This document shows positions 46,735 to 59,600 of a stretch of 64,000 nucleotides of DNA, in pieces. A program made the translations under genes and the position numbers. The notes beneath the pieces were generated by a model that saw only the letters and a program-made list of their open reading frames with translations, did not search any database and had not been told where the DNA came from. The stretch comes from Cladobotryum mycophilum (taxonomy: Eukaryota; Ascomycota; Sordariomycetes; Hypocreales; Hypocreaceae): contig JAVFKD010000015.1 of NCBI GenBank assembly GCA_036429605.1, forward strand, positions 3,185,421 to 3,249,420, given 5' to 3'. Every line of letters begins with the position of its first letter. Position 1 is the first letter of the stretch.

Positions 46735-49700
46735 ATATTAGAAAGCTATCTTAAGATCTTCTAACATAACACACACAAAACCAATATAGTATATTATATA
46801 GCCTTATAGCTAGTCTTAGAGGCTAAGGCTAATATTATTATACTCTAAGAACCCTACTGTTTTAATAATAAGAAAACAGGTACCTGGAGCGTACTAGAAT
46901 ATATAATATATAACCTTATTATACCACAACCTAGCCCTAGCCCTTTAAGCATAAAGATTAAACCTAGAGTCTTATTGTATGTTAGAAAAGCTAGTTAACT
47001 AGAGTTTACTCCCTACTATAACCTTTTCAATGATCCTGATATCTTAGCTATTGAGATACTAGGCATTAAACCATTCCTCCTAATCAACCTATACAATAAA
47101 CAGCCTTAATAAGCTAGCCAACAGGCCAATCAGACAGCCCAAGCAGCTGATCAAGCAACTAATCAACAAGGCCTATACACAATTAAACGATCACTTTTCC
47201 TAATAGGCAGGCTTAAACAACCCTCTATCCTAGCAGGAGACCTCAACCTTTACCATACTCACTGGAATACTTAAGCCAAGCCAACAGCCACAGCCTAAGC
47301 CAATAGCCTAGTCTAGTGGCTAGATAACCAGCAAACTACCCTACTAGTTAATACTAGTAAGGCCATAGAGCTCGGCGGTACCTATTATAAAAAGAACCTA
47401 TGGAGACCTTCTGTAATAGATCTAGCTTTTAGCATAGGCTTCTAAGCCCTTAGATGGGGTAACTAGCAAGCTGCACTAATAACTAGCTCTGATCATAAGG
47501 CTTTTACCTTTAAAGCCTATGTATTAAGGCCTTTAGGAATAAGCCGCTTGTATTAAACACAATAACTATTATTTAACTATAAGAAAGCCGACTAGAAAGC
47601 CTATAGCAAATTGTTAATTAAAGTAAAGCCTAAAGCCCTTGCCCAGCTAGATTAACTAATCGGCACCTCTAGCTAGGACGAGATAGCTAATCTCCTTAGA
47701 GATACTATCCTAGAAGTAGCTGAACTAGCTATAGCTAAGCAAAGACCCTCTGAACGCTTTAAGCCCTGGTGGAACGATGAGCTAAAAGACCTACGGAAAG
47801 CTTTAAATAGAGCTATACGACTGTATAAGGCAGGCCTAACGGCAATAACCCTAGCGATCTAGAAAAAAGCTTATAATAGCTATAACCTAGCCCTACGAAC
47901 TACAAAGAGAACCCACTGGAATAGCTTTCTTAAGGAAGCTATGACCATAGACATCTATAAGGCATACAAATACACCAAGGCACGCTAGAATAATAGCCTT
48001 CCTAGTATCACATATACTAAAGAAGATCAGCAACAATAGGCTCAGACCTTCAAGGAGAAATGTATAGCCTTTTTACAGACATTATTCCCTACCCCTACTA
48101 TTAGCCACTCTGAATCGGCTAGAAGGTCTAAAATAAAGGTTTAAATTCCTAGCCGGCCGAGATCCAAATCGGTAGACTAGCTAGACTTACAGTCTATAGC
48201 TAATATAGTACCGAAATTAACTATAAGACTAACTACAAGACTAACTAGGACCTTAAAACATCAACTATAGCAGCTAGAAAATAGCTTTTAAAAGTTATTT
48301 ATAGCCAGTTAATAAGAATAAATAAGACCTATACCTAAAAGGATTTACTAGAAATAGCTAAAGCTAAAGGATATAGAGGTCCAACGGGCTATCTTTTTAT
48401 CCTCTAATAAGAAAGCCCTAGGCCCTAATACAATTAATTTCCTCCTAATATAGAAGACTTACTTGGCGGTACTAACCCTGTTAAATAAAGCTTATCAGGC
48501 CTTATTTATAGCAGAGTATCAGCCAGTTAGCTAGAGAGAAGCGATTAGAATCATCCTTCCAAAGGCCAATAAGCTAAACTACAGTAGCCCAAAGGCGTAT
48601 AGAGTTATAGCCTTGCTTAACTGCCTAGGAAAGGTCTTAGAAAAGATAGTTGCAAGCAGACTAAGCTATCTAGCTTCCACACAAGACCTTCTAAACCCAA
48701 CCCAACTTGGTGGCCGGAAACAGAGATCAGCTGTTGATACAGTTCTCTTACTTACGAACTACATCGAAAGCCAGCAGCTATCAAGAAAAGCTGCCAACCA
48801 GACAGTAGTTACAACCCTGTTCCTAGACATCAAGGGCGCCTTTGATCATGTATCAAAGCCAAAGCTATTAGGGATACTAGAAAGGCTAGACCTTCCTAAA
48901 ACCCTTATTAGCTGGGTTAATTCCTTTCTATCAAATAGGAAAATCCAGCTAGCCTTTGATGGCCAAATACAGCAGCTAACAAACATAGCTATAGGGATCC
49001 CACAAGAATCACCTATATCTCCTATTTTGTTTCTAATCTATATTAGAGATATAATAGCAGATCAGGCCTTTTAGCTTAGCTATATCAATAACTTTAGCCT
49101 ATCTATATCATCAAGATCAGCCTATTAGAACTATAAGGCTCTAGAGACTATAGTAGCTAAGCTTATCGAGGAAGCAGAACCTCAAGGGGTCCAGTTTGAC
49201 CCAGGCAAAACCAAGCTTATCCACTTCGCAAGACAACGCCGACCAATAATAGAGGGGCTTACTGTAGCTAATCTAGCGGTTAAGCCTAAACCACTAGTCA
49301 AATGGCTAGGGGTCTGGCTAGACTACTAACTCAACTTCAAACACCACGTAACAGAAAAGCTCGAACAGGCTACCAAAGCCTTCCAGGGCCTTCAGAGGCT
49401 AGGCAATACGCAACACGGGCTACCTGCACGAGCCCTACGGCTGCTGTATATAGCTTGCATAAGCTCTATAGCAGATTATGGAGTCCCTCTTTGGTACAAG
49501 GGACCAGGACAAAAAAATCTCATCTACCAACTCCAACAGCTACAGAACCTTGCCCTAGCTAGGATACTAGGGGCCTTCAAGAGGTCCCCTTATAAGGCAC
49601 TGGAACTGGAAGCAGCTATCCCCCCGGTTGAAGTTAGGCTCCAAAAAGCCTGCCTTAAGTACGGCCTCCGTACTCAAACCCTCTCAGAAACCCACCCAAT

Positions 49701-50855
49701 CCGATTAGCTATAACTAGTATAGCTGCACTAACACAACTTACTAGGTTATTAGCTAGCCTTGATAAAGCTATTGGAAAGTATAAGAGAATAGAAAGACAA
49801 GATTTAGTCTAGCAGGCCCCTTGGAATAAGGAACCTAAAGCTACTATTCTAATCAGCCAAGCCTCCAAGAAGGAAGCCAAAAAGCAACACCTACAGCTAC
49901 TAGAAGACCTTACCTTCGACAACTACCGAGCCTTCTATACAGACGGCTTGCAGGGTACTCATAAAGGCACTGTTACTAATTTATATGTATACTACGAAGA
50001 CAGCCTAAGCCGACAAAACGAAGCAGCGAAAACAGCAAGAGTAGCAAGATTCTGGAACCTAGGACTATATATAGAAGTAGCTGATGCTGAGCTTATAGCA
50101 ATCTCTAAGGTCCTAGATGCCCTACTATTATCCAGGACAAACCAACCAACAGCCTATATCTTTGTTGACAGCCAAGCAGCTATAATGAAGATCAAAGGCC
50201 CTGGAGAGATTAGTTACAGAATCCGGGCTCAGCTATACCTCCTATCACAACAAAGCATAGCCATTACAGTTGCCTGGGTACCCAGCCACACAGGGATCCC
50301 AGGGAATGAAATAGCTGATCAGTTAGCTAAGAAAAGGCTAGAAGCCTCGTACAGAGGCCGCCCGTACGCCTCTCTTAGTTACCTAAACCGGAAGATAAGG
50401 AAAACCACAGTACAGCAATGGCAGACTAGCTAGGCTAGTGAAGAGATAAGAGAGGAGACAGGCTAGAGAGCGAGAGGCCTAGGCACTCAATACCGCAGGA
50501 TAGCTCAAGATAACCTTAGCTTTTCGCTAAAAGCTAACCTAGTCAAGGGACCGAGATCAACCCAGTCAGCCTATATCCAGCTAAAACTAGGGATAGGGTA
50601 TCTTAAAAGCTATCAAAAAGCCATAAAGAACCTCCCTGACGACCGCTGTAGATGTAGCCAACGACACACAACGCAACACCTGCTGCTACGCTGTAGCAGA
50701 TACCAAGGGCCTAGAAAGGCCCTGCAGAAGGCCTTAGGGCCAGGAGCCCAGCTAACGTTACAGAAGCTCTTCACAACAAAACTAGGAAAGGAAGCCCTAA
50801 TAGGCTTCCTTACTAGCACGAAGATCTGTACGCGAAGCTGGTTTTAGAAGAGTAG
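46735..50855 (+). pseudogene. LINE copy A ORF2, decayed 5' part and well-preserved 3' part
   Basis: Homologous to ORF2 of copy C over its whole length. From 46,735 to about 48,600 (endonuclease and start of the reverse transcriptase) it is full of TAA and TAG codons. From 48,613 to 49,074 the frame is open and nearly identical to copy C. Further open parts lie at 49,948-50,433 (RNase H). In the reverse transcriptase motif C the YIDDF of copy C is YINNF here, so the catalytic aspartates are lost. The motif B Gly is also changed (GIPQES). Confidence 0.85.
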
Positions 50856-51090
50856 ATATAGGCTGATTAGTTAGCTAGTCAGCCTAGAGGCTAAGGGACA
50901 TACATAACGCTTGGAACTAGGAGAAAGAAAACCACCAACTGGAAAACACAATGCCTTATACTGTTAGCTTGAAAGCTAGCCAGCTAGCTACTATTCTAGA
51001 AAGTCACTGTACAGTAAGCTTTTAGATAGATAGATAGCCGCTTCATAGGCCTTCAGCCTCCATAAGCGTAATGAATGAAAAAAAAAAAAA

Positions 51091-51439
51091 GGATCCTAGA
51101 TGCTATAGTTAGTCTAAAAGTAGATCTCTGCGTTCTATGTATTATTCGAGGCAATTAAATAAGGTTTTCGCTTACTATTATTAATATAAACCTTATAAAC
51201 CTACCGTTGCTTTATATTATTATCGCTTTTCTTGATATTATAACCGAATTGCTATATCTATAATAATATAGATACGTAACGCTAGGATTATATATACCTA
51301 AGAAAGTATTTCTAAGAGAAAAGGTCCTATAAATTCTCCTAGACCTCCTGGGCCTATATAGAATTAATAGATTATACTTATAATTATTCTATTTATAATA
51401 AAGTATAACTAAATATAAAATCTTTCCTTCTAATTAAAG
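51091..51439. other. AT-rich spacer between tail-to-tail LINE copies A and B
   Basis: About 350 bp with no coding sequence. The A tail of copy A ends on its left and the T run that is the A tail of copy B starts on its right. Confidence 0.6.
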
Positions 51440-51678
51440 TTTTTTTTTCTTTTTTTCATTCATTACGCTTATGGAGGCCGAAGGCCTATGAAGCGGCTAT
51501 CTATCTATCTAAAAGCTTACTGTACAGTGACTTTCTAGAATAGTAGCTAGCTGGCTAGCTTTCAAGCTAACAGTATAAGGCATTGTGTTTTCCAGTTGGT
51601 GGTTTTCTTTCTCCTAGTTCCAAGCGTTATGTATGTCCCTTAGCCTCTAGGCTGACTAGCTAACTAATCAGCCTATAT

Positions 51679-54600
51679 CTACTCTTCTAAAAACCAGCTT
51701 CGCGTACAGATCTTCGTGCTAGTAAGGAAGCCTATTAGGGCTTCCTTTCCTAGTTTTGTTGTGAAGAGCTTCTGTAACGTTAGCTGGGCTCCTGGCCCTA
51801 AGGCCTTCTGCAGGGCCTTTCTAGGCCCTTGGTATCTGCTATAGCGTAGCAGTAGGTGTTGCGTTATGTGTCGTTGGCTACATCTATAGCAGTCGTCAAG
51901 GAGGTTTTTTATAGCTTTTTGATAGCTTTTAAGATACCCTATCCCTAGTTTTAGCTAGATATAGGCTAACTGGGTTAATCTTAGTCCCTTGATTAGGTTA
52001 GCTTTTAGCGAGAAGCTAAGGTTATCTTAAGCTATCTTGCGGTATTGAGTGCCTAGGCCTCTCGCTCTTTGGCCTGTCTCCTCTCTTATCTTTTTATTAG
52101 CCTAGCTAGTCTGCCATTGCTATACTATGGTTTTCCTTATCTTCCGGTTTAGGTAACTAAAAGAGGCGTACAGGCGGCCTCTGTACGAGGCCTCTAGCCT
52201 TTTCTTAGTTAACTGATCAGCTATTTTATTCCCTGGGATCCCTGTGTGGCTGGGTACCCAAGCAACTGTAATAGCTATGCTTTACTGTGATAGGAGGTAT
52301 AGCTAAGCCCGGATTCTATAACTAATCTCTTTAAGGCCTTTGATCTTTATTATAGCTGCTTGGCTATCAACAAAGATATAGGCTATTAGTTAGTTTGTCC
52401 TGGATAATAGTAGGGCATCTAGGACCTTAGAGATTACTATAAGCTCGGTATTAACTACTTCTATGTATAGTCCTAGGTTCCAGAATCTTACTACTCTTAC
52501 TGTTTTCACTGCTTCGTTTTATCGGCTTAGGCTATCTTTATAGTATACATATAAATTAGTAACAGTGCCTTTATAAATACCCTACGAGCCGTCTATATAA
52601 AAGGCTCGGTAATTATCGAAGGTAAGGTCTTCTAGTAGCTATAGGTATTGCTTTTTGACTTCCTTCTTGGAGGCTTAGCTGATTAGAATAGTAGCTTTAG
52701 GTTCCTTATTCCAAGAGGCCTGCCAAACTAAATCTTATCTTTCTATTCTCTTATACTTTCCAATAGCTTTATCAAGGCTAGCTAATAACCTAGTAAGTTG
52801 TATTAGTGCAGCTATACTAGTTATAGCTAATCGGATTGGGTGGGTTTCTGAGAGGGTTTGAGTACGGAGGCCGTACTTAAGGCAGGCTTTTTAGAGCCTA
52901 ACTTTAACCGGGGGGATAGCTACTTCCAGTTCCAGTGCCTTATAAGGGGACCTCTTGAAGGCCCCTAGTATCCTGGCTAGGGCAAGGTTCTATAGCTATT
53001 AGAGTTGGTAGATGAGATTTTTTTATCCTGGTCCCTTGTACCAAAGAGGGACTCTATAATCTGCTATAGAGCTTATGCAAGCTATATACAGCAGCCGTAG
53101 GGCTCATGTAGGTAGCCCGTGTTACATATTGCCTAGCCTCTAAAGGCCCTGGAAGGCTTTAGTAGCCTGTTCGAGCTTTTCTGTTACGTGGTGTTTGAAG
53201 TTGAGTTGGTAGTCTAGCCAGACCCCTAGCCATTTGACCAGTGGTTTAGGCTTAACCGCTAGATTAGCTACAATAAGCCCCTCTGTTATTAGTCGGCGTT
53301 GTCTTACGAAGTGAATAAGCTCGGTTTTGCCTGGGTCAAACTGGACCCCTTGAGGTTCTGCTTCCTCGATAAGCTTGGCTACTATAGTCTCTAGAGCCCT
53401 ACAGTTCTGATAGGCTGATCTTAATGATACAGACAGGCTAAAGTCATCGATATAGCTAAGCTAAAAGGCCTGATCTACTATTATATCTCTAATATAGATT
53501 AGAAACAAAATAGGAGATATAGGTGATCCTTGTGGGATCCCTATAGCTATGTCTGTTAGCTGCTGTATTTGGCCATCAAAGGCTAGCTGGATTTTCCTAT
53601 TTGATAGAAAGGAATCAACCCAGCTAATAAGGGTTTTAGGAAGGTCTAGCCTTTCTAGTATCCCTAATAGCTTTGGCTTTGATACATGATCAAAGGCGCC
53701 CTTGATGTCTAGGAACAGGGTTGTAACTACTGTCTGGTTGGCAGCTTTTCTTGATAGCTGCTGGCTTTCGATGTAGTTCGTAAGTAAGAGAACTGTATCA
53801 ACAGCTGATCTCTGTTTCCGGCCACCAAGTTGGGTTAGGTTTAGAAGGTCTTGTGTGGAAGCTAGATAGCTTAGTCTGCTTGCAACTATCTTTTCTAAGA
53901 CCTTTCCTAGGCAGTTAAGCAAGGCTATAACTCTATACGCCTTTGGGCTACTGTAATCTAGCTTATTGGCCTTTAAAAGGATGATTCCAATCGCTTCTCT
54001 CTAGCTAACTGGCTGATACCCTGCTGTGAATAAGGCCTGATAAGCTTTATTTAACAGGGTTGGTACCGCCGAGTAAGTCTTCTGTATTAGGAGGAAATTA
54101 ATTGTATCAGGGCCTGGGGCTTTCTTGTTAGAGGATGAAAAGATAGCCCGTTGGACCTCTATATCCTCTAGCTTTGGCCATTTCCAGTAAGTCCTTTCGG
54201 GTGTAGGTCTCATTTGTTCTTGTTGACTGGCTATGGATAGCTTTTAAAAGCTATTTTCTAGCTGCTGTAGTTAATGTCTTGAGGTCTTAGTTGGTCTTAT
54301 AGTTGGTCTTATAGTTGATTTCGGTACTGCATTAGCTATAGACCGTAAGTCTAGCCAGTCTGCCGATTTGGATCTCGGCCCGCTCTGTTCAAAGCTTTCC
54401 GTAGGTCTTTTAGCTCATCGTTCCACCAGGGCTTAAAGCGTTCAGAGGGTCTTTGCTTAGCTATAGCTAGTTCAGCTGCTTCCAGGATAGTGTCTCTGAG
54501 GAGATTAGCTATCTCGTCCCAGCTAGAGGTGCCGATCAGTTGATCTAGCTGGGCAAGGGCTTTAGGCTCTGCTCTAGTTAATAATTTTCTATAGGCCTTC

Positions 54601-55155
54601 CAGTCGGCTTTCTTATAGTTGAACAATGGTTATCGTGTTTGATGCAAGCGGCTTGTTCCTAAAGGCCTTGATACATAGGCTTCAAAGGTAAGAGCCTCGT
54701 GATCAGAGCCAGTTGCTGGTGCAGCTTGCCAGTTACCCCATCTAAGGACTTGAAAGCCTATGCTAAAAGCTAGATCTATTACAGAAGGTCTCCATAGGTT
54801 CTTTCTATAATAGGTACCACCGAGCTCTATGGCCTTACTAGTATCAACTAGTAGGGTAGCTTACTGGTTATCTAGCCACTGGACTAGGCTATTGGCTCGG
54901 GCTGTGGCTGTTGGCTTGGCTTGAGTGTTCCAGCGAGTATGGTAAAGGTTGAGGTCTCCTGCTAGGATAGAGGGTTGTTTAAGCCTGCCTATTGGGAAAA
55001 GTGATCGTTTAATTGTGTATAGGCCTTGTTGACCAGTTGCTTGATCAGTTGCTTGGGCTGTCTGATTAGCCTGTTGGCTAGCTTGTTGAGGCTGTTTATT
55101 GTATAGGTTGATTAGGAGGAATGGTTTAATGCCTAGTATCTTAATAGCTAAGATA
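51679..55155 (-). pseudogene. LINE copy B ORF2, 3' part
   Basis: It continues ORF2 beyond the copy C insertion. Open blocks include 53,922-53,461 (reverse transcriptase, with FLDIKGAFDHV and the intact GIPQGSP motif) and 54,213-54,001. Many stops elsewhere, especially in the RNase H and C-terminal parts. The internal deletion at 54,376 joins 'KALNRA' to a different frame. Confidence 0.82.
55143..55155. repeat. Target site duplication, left of LINE copy C
   Basis: AATAGCTAAGATA, repeated at 60966-60978. The first A residues may belong to the A tail on the right side, so the true length is 12-13 bp. Confidence 0.85.
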
Positions 55156-55300
55156 ACAACAACTTTTACTCTTATAATAACTCTATTACTAAATATACAC
55201 GGCCAAGCAAAAAACTAGACCTACCTCGCAATCCGAATGAACCCGCTTTTTGCTTTAAAACCACCTATATCCTCGTCTCTATCTATCTATCAAACTTGCA

Positions 55301-55326
55301 CCCCTCCGCACGCGATTGCGGAAGGG
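55301..55326 (+). repeat. Hairpin upstream of ORF1 in LINE copy C
   Basis: Arms CCCCTCCGCA and TGCGGAAGGG, one mismatch, loop CGCGAT; the ATG of ORF1 follows 17 bp later. Confidence 0.75.
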
Positions 55327-55342
55327 ATAGCAGTCCCTGAAG

Positions 55343-56644
55343 ATGGTCTGCACAAGAGCTCAAGAAAAGCTCGCCCGACGCGGCAGACGCGACGAACGCG
55401 CCGTGATCATAGCCACAGCTAGAGCCACCGCTAAGGCCATGGCACAAATGGCCCTAGCTCAAGCCCAAGCCCAAGCCACAGTGGCTAAAACTACTAGCCT
55501 AAAAACTACCAGCCCAGAAGCCACGGATGCGATGGAGATAAATTCAGACATTGACCCAAATGAACAACTCGACAGAGAGGCCCGAGAGGCCCAAGAGGCC
55601 CAACAACAACAACAGAAAACCCCAAATGCCCTACAGCACATCCAAACTGCTCTTGAGGCTATAACTAAAGCCCAAGCTATCCAACCCTTCTATGAAGACC
55701 TTATTAGCCAGCTAAAAGAGGCAATCAAATTAGAACAACAGGAACAACCAAGAGCACCTTCCTATAGCTTCATAGCCAAGAAGGGCCTAGAAAACAGCCA
55801 ATGGGCAGAACAAACCCCAAAAAGAACTATAGCAGCCAAGGAACCCACAGCAGCTAAGGAACCTATAGCAGCTAAAACAGCACCTCAGAATCCTAGGAAA
55901 ACAGACCTACAAGTTGTTCTCAAGCTAGAAACCGGATATAGCTTCCAAAAACCACTGCCCTCGATTACACTAAGGAACAAGCTAAACCAAGCTCTTGGAG
56001 CCAAGAGCATAGCTAGTGTACAGCAATCAGCTAGAAATAACATAGTTATCACAGCCACATCAGCTCAGCTAGCCAGCAACCTTCTCACCCAACAAGACCT
56101 CTTGGAAAAGACCTTCCAAGACTACCCGATCAAACTAGCCGAGGCCCCCACCAAATGGATCAAACTAGTAGCTCATGGGGTACCAATCCTAGAAGAACTA
56201 GATATCCTTAGTATCTTCCAGGAAGAAACAGAAACCTTTAACCCAATCAAGACTATTGGCCAACCCAGATGGCTTAAAACACCATCCGAGGAACAAAAAG
56301 CCGGCTCAGTAGTATTTGCAGTACCAACAGAAGCATACAGCAAGTATAGCAAAAAGCAAGGATTATATATAGCTGGGGTTAGAACTAAAGTAGTCCCGTA
56401 CAGAGCCTATACAACTAAGACCCAGTGCTTCCGTTGCTTAGGCTTTAACCATGACTCTGGGAGCTGCCGAAAGGCCTACAAATGTGCTATATGTGCTGGT
56501 AGTCATAACACAAAGAACCACAGCTGCCCTAGCTGCAAGGCCAGCTCTAGCTGCCAACACCAGGAACCCAAATGTGCCAACTGCATGGGTAACCACCAGG
56601 CAAATAGCACAGACTGCGAGACTTATAAGGCCATCTCATGCTAG
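55343..56644 (+). CDS. LINE copy C ORF1, gag-like nucleic-acid-binding protein
   Basis: The 433-codon ORF starts MVCTRAQEKLARRGRRDERA. Basic and Ala/Gln-rich N-terminal regions are followed by an acidic coiled-coil-like stretch (EQLDREAREAQEAQQQQQ). The centre contains DLQVVLKLETGYSF and ITLRNKLNQAL. The C-terminus has CCHC-type zinc knuckles: CFRCLGFNHDSGSC, CAICAGSHNTKNHSC and CANCMGNHQANSTDC. ORF1 proteins of Tad1-like elements coat the element RNA. The stop TAG at 56642-56644 overlaps the ATG of ORF2 (ATGCTAG), so ORF2 is probably translated by termination-reinitiation. Confidence 0.92.
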   Translation: MVCTRAQEKLARRGRRDERAVIIATARATAKAMAQMALAQAQAQATVAKTTSLKTTSPEATDAMEINSDIDPNEQLDREAREAQEAQQQQQKTPNALQHIQTALEAITKAQAIQPFYEDLISQLKEAIKLEQQEQPRAPSYSFIAKKGLENSQWAEQTPKRTIAAKEPTAAKEPIAAKTAPQNPRKTDLQVVLKLETGYSFQKPLPSITLRNKLNQALGAKSIASVQQSARNNIVITATSAQLASNLLTQQDLLEKTFQDYPIKLAEAPTKWIKLVAHGVPILEELDILSIFQEETETFNPIKTIGQPRWLKTPSEEQKAGSVVFAVPTEAYSKYSKKQGLYIAGVRTKVVPYRAYTTKTQCFRCLGFNHDSGSCRKAYKCAICAGSHNTKNHSCPSCKASSSCQHQEPKCANCMGNHQANSTDCETYKAISC

Positions 56645-59600
56645 AAAGCTATCTCAAGATCTTCCAACATAACACACACAGAACCGATACAGTACACCAC
56701 ACAGCCCTACAGCTAGCTTTAGAAGCCAAGGCTGATATTATCATGCTTCAGGAACCCTACTGCCCTAGAAATAAGGAAACAGGTAACTGGATTGCACTAG
56801 AACACACAGCATATAACCTTATTACACCACAACCTGGCTCTAGCCCCTCAAGCATAAAAAGTAGACCTAGAGTCTTATCATATGTTAGAAAAGCTAGCCA
56901 GCTAGAGTTTACACCCCGCTACGACCTCTTTAACGATCCTGATATCCTAGCTATTGAGATACTAGGCATTGAACCATTCCTCTTAATCAACCTATACAAT
57001 GAACAACCCCAACAAGCTAGTCAACAGGCCAATCAACAAGGCCTACATACAATTGAACGATCACTTTTCCCAATAGGCAGGCTTAAACAACCTTCTATCC
57101 TAGCAGGAGATTTCAACCTTCACCACACTCGCTGGAACACTCAGGCCAAGCCAACAGCCCGAGCTAATAGCCTAGTCCAGTGGCTTGATAGCCAGCAGGC
57201 TACCTTATTGGTTGATACTAGTAAGGCTATAAAGCTCGGCGGTACCTATCACAGAGAGAACCTACGGAGACCTTCTGTAATAGATCTAGCTTTTAGCATA
57301 GGCTTCCAAGCCCTTAGCTGGGGTAACTGGCAAGCCGCACCAGCAACTGGCTCTGACCACGAGGCTCTTACCTTTGAAGCCTATGTATCAAGGCCTCTAG
57401 GAACAAGCCGCTTGTATCAAACAAGACAACCATTGTTTAACTATAAGAAAGCCGACTGGAAGGCCTATAGCAAATTGTTAACCAGAGCAGAGCCCAGAGC
57501 CCTTGCTCAGATAGATCAGCTAATCGGCACCTCTAGTTGGGATGAGATAGCTAACCTCCTCAGAGATACTATCCTAGAAGCAGCTGAACTAGCTATAGCT
57601 AGGCAAAGACCCTCTGAACGCTCTAAGCCCTGGTGGAACGACGAGCTGAAGGACCTACGGAAAGCTTTAAACAGAGCTACACGACTGTACAAGGCAGGCC
57701 CAACGGCAATAACCCTAGCGATCTGGAAAGAAGCTCGTAATAGCTATAACCTAGCTCTACGAGCTATAAAGAGAGCCCACTGGAATAGCTTTCTTAAGGA
57801 AGCTGTGACCACAGACATCTATAAGGCATACAAATACACCAAGGCACGCCAGAATAGCAGCCTTCCTAGTATTACATATACTAAAGAAGACCAGCAACAA
57901 CAGGCTCAGACCTTCGAGGAGAAATGCATAGCCTTTTTACAGACACTGTTCCCCACCCCTGCTGTTAGCCACGCCGAATCGGCTAGAAGGTCAAAAATAG
58001 AGGTTCAAATCCCCAGCCGGCCGAGATCCAAATCGGCAGATTGGCTAGACTTACGGTCTACAGCTAAGGCAGTACCTAAATCAAGCACAAGACCAACTAC
58101 AAGACCAACTAGGACCTCAAGACATCAACTACAGCAGCTAGAAAATAGCTTTCAAAAGCTATCCATAACCAGTCAAGAAGAACCAATAAGACCTACACCC
58201 GAAAGGACTTACTGGAAATGGCCAAAGCTAGAGGATATAGAGGTCCAACGGGCTATCTTTTCATCCTCTAACAAGAAAGCCCCAGGCCCTGATATAATTA
58301 ACTTCCTCCTAATACAGAAGACTTACTCGGCGGTACCAACCCTGTTAAATAAAGCTTATCAGGCCTTATTCACAGCAGGGTATCAGCCAGTTAGTTGGAG
58401 AGAAGCGATTGGAATCATCCTTCCAAAGGCCAATAAGCTAGACTACAGTAGCCCAAAGGCGTATAGAGTTATAGCCTTGCTTAACTGCCTAGGAAAGGTC
58501 TTAGAAAAGATAGTTGCAAGCAGACTAAGCTATCTAGCTTCCACACAAGACCTTCTAAACCCAACCCAACTTGGTGGCCGGAAACAGAGATCAGCTGTTG
58601 ATACAGTTCTCTTACTTACGAACTACATCGAAAGCCAGCAGCTATCAAGAAAAGCTGCCAACCAGACAGTAGTTACAACCCTGTTCCTAGACATCAAGGG
58701 CGCCTTTGATCATGTATCAAAGCCAAAGCTATTAGGGATACTAGAAAGGCTAGACCTTCCTAAAACCCTTATTAGCTGGGTTGATTCCTTTCTATCAAAT
58801 AGGAAAATCCAGCTAGCCTTTGATGGCCAAATACAGCAGCTAACAGACATAGCTATAGGGATCCCACAAGGATCACCTATATCTCCTATTTTGTTTCTAA
58901 TCTATATTAGAGATATAATAGCAGATCAGGCCTTTCAGCTTAGCTATATCGATGACTTTAGCCTGTCTGTATCATCAAGATCAGCCTATCAGAACTGTAG
59001 GGCTCTAGAGACTATAGTAGCCAAGCTTATCGGGAAAGCAGAACCTCAAGGGGTCCAGTTTGACCCAGGCAAAACCGAGCTTATCCACTTTGCAAGACAA
59101 CGCCGACCAATAACAGAGGGGCTTACTGTAGCTAATCTAGCGGTTAAGCCTAAACCACTGGTCAAATGGCTAGGGGTCTGGCTAGACTACCAACTCAACT
59201 TCAAACACCACGTAACAGAAAAGCTCGAACAGGCTACCAAAGCCTTCCAGGGCCTTCAGAGGCTAGGCAATACGCAACACGGGCTACCTGCACGAGCCCT
59301 ACGGCTGCTGTATATAGCTTGCATAAGCTCTATAGTAGATTATGGAGTCCCTCTTTGGTACAAGGGACCAGGACAAAAAAACCTCATCTACCAACTCCAA
59401 CAGCTACAGAACCTTGCCCTAGCCAGGATACTAGGGGCCTTCAAGAGGTCCCCTTATAAGGCACTGGAACTGGAAGCAGCTATCCCCCCGGTTGAAGTTA
59501 GACTCCAAAAAGCCTGCCTTAAGTACGGCCTCCGCACTCAAACCCTCTCAGAAACCCACCCAATCCGATTAGCCATAACTAGTACAGCTGCACCAACACA

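Larger units (their letters stand above)
42546..46740 (+). pseudogene. LINE copy A ORF1 (gag-like), decayed and split by hAT
   Basis: The homologue of the intact ORF1 at 55343 runs 42546-42954, is interrupted by the hAT element, and resumes at 45885. Nearly every CAA and CAG codon is TAA or TAG, so it cannot be translated. The zinc-knuckle region is still recognisable at about 46,520-46,700, with several cysteine codons changed. Confidence 0.85.
42400..51090 (+). mobile_element. LINE copy A (Tad1-like), RIP-mutated and interrupted by an hAT element
   Basis: Both ORFs and both untranslated ends of the element at 55156-60965 can be traced here in the same orientation. Without the hAT insertion the copy is about 5.8 kb, so it was full length. 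Its 5' leader (ACGCCACCGAATCGAGC and onward) matches that of copy B rather than copy C. Most CA dinucleotides became TA in the 5' two-thirds, giving stop codons throughout. The 3' part from about 48,600 is much less mutated. An A-rich tail ends it near 51,090. The 5' boundary is approximate. Confidence 0.85.

Noticed and set aside
54351..54626. Apparent 91-codon separate ORF in LINE copy B
   Set aside because: It is ORF2 ending out of frame because of the 340 bp internal deletion, not an independent gene.
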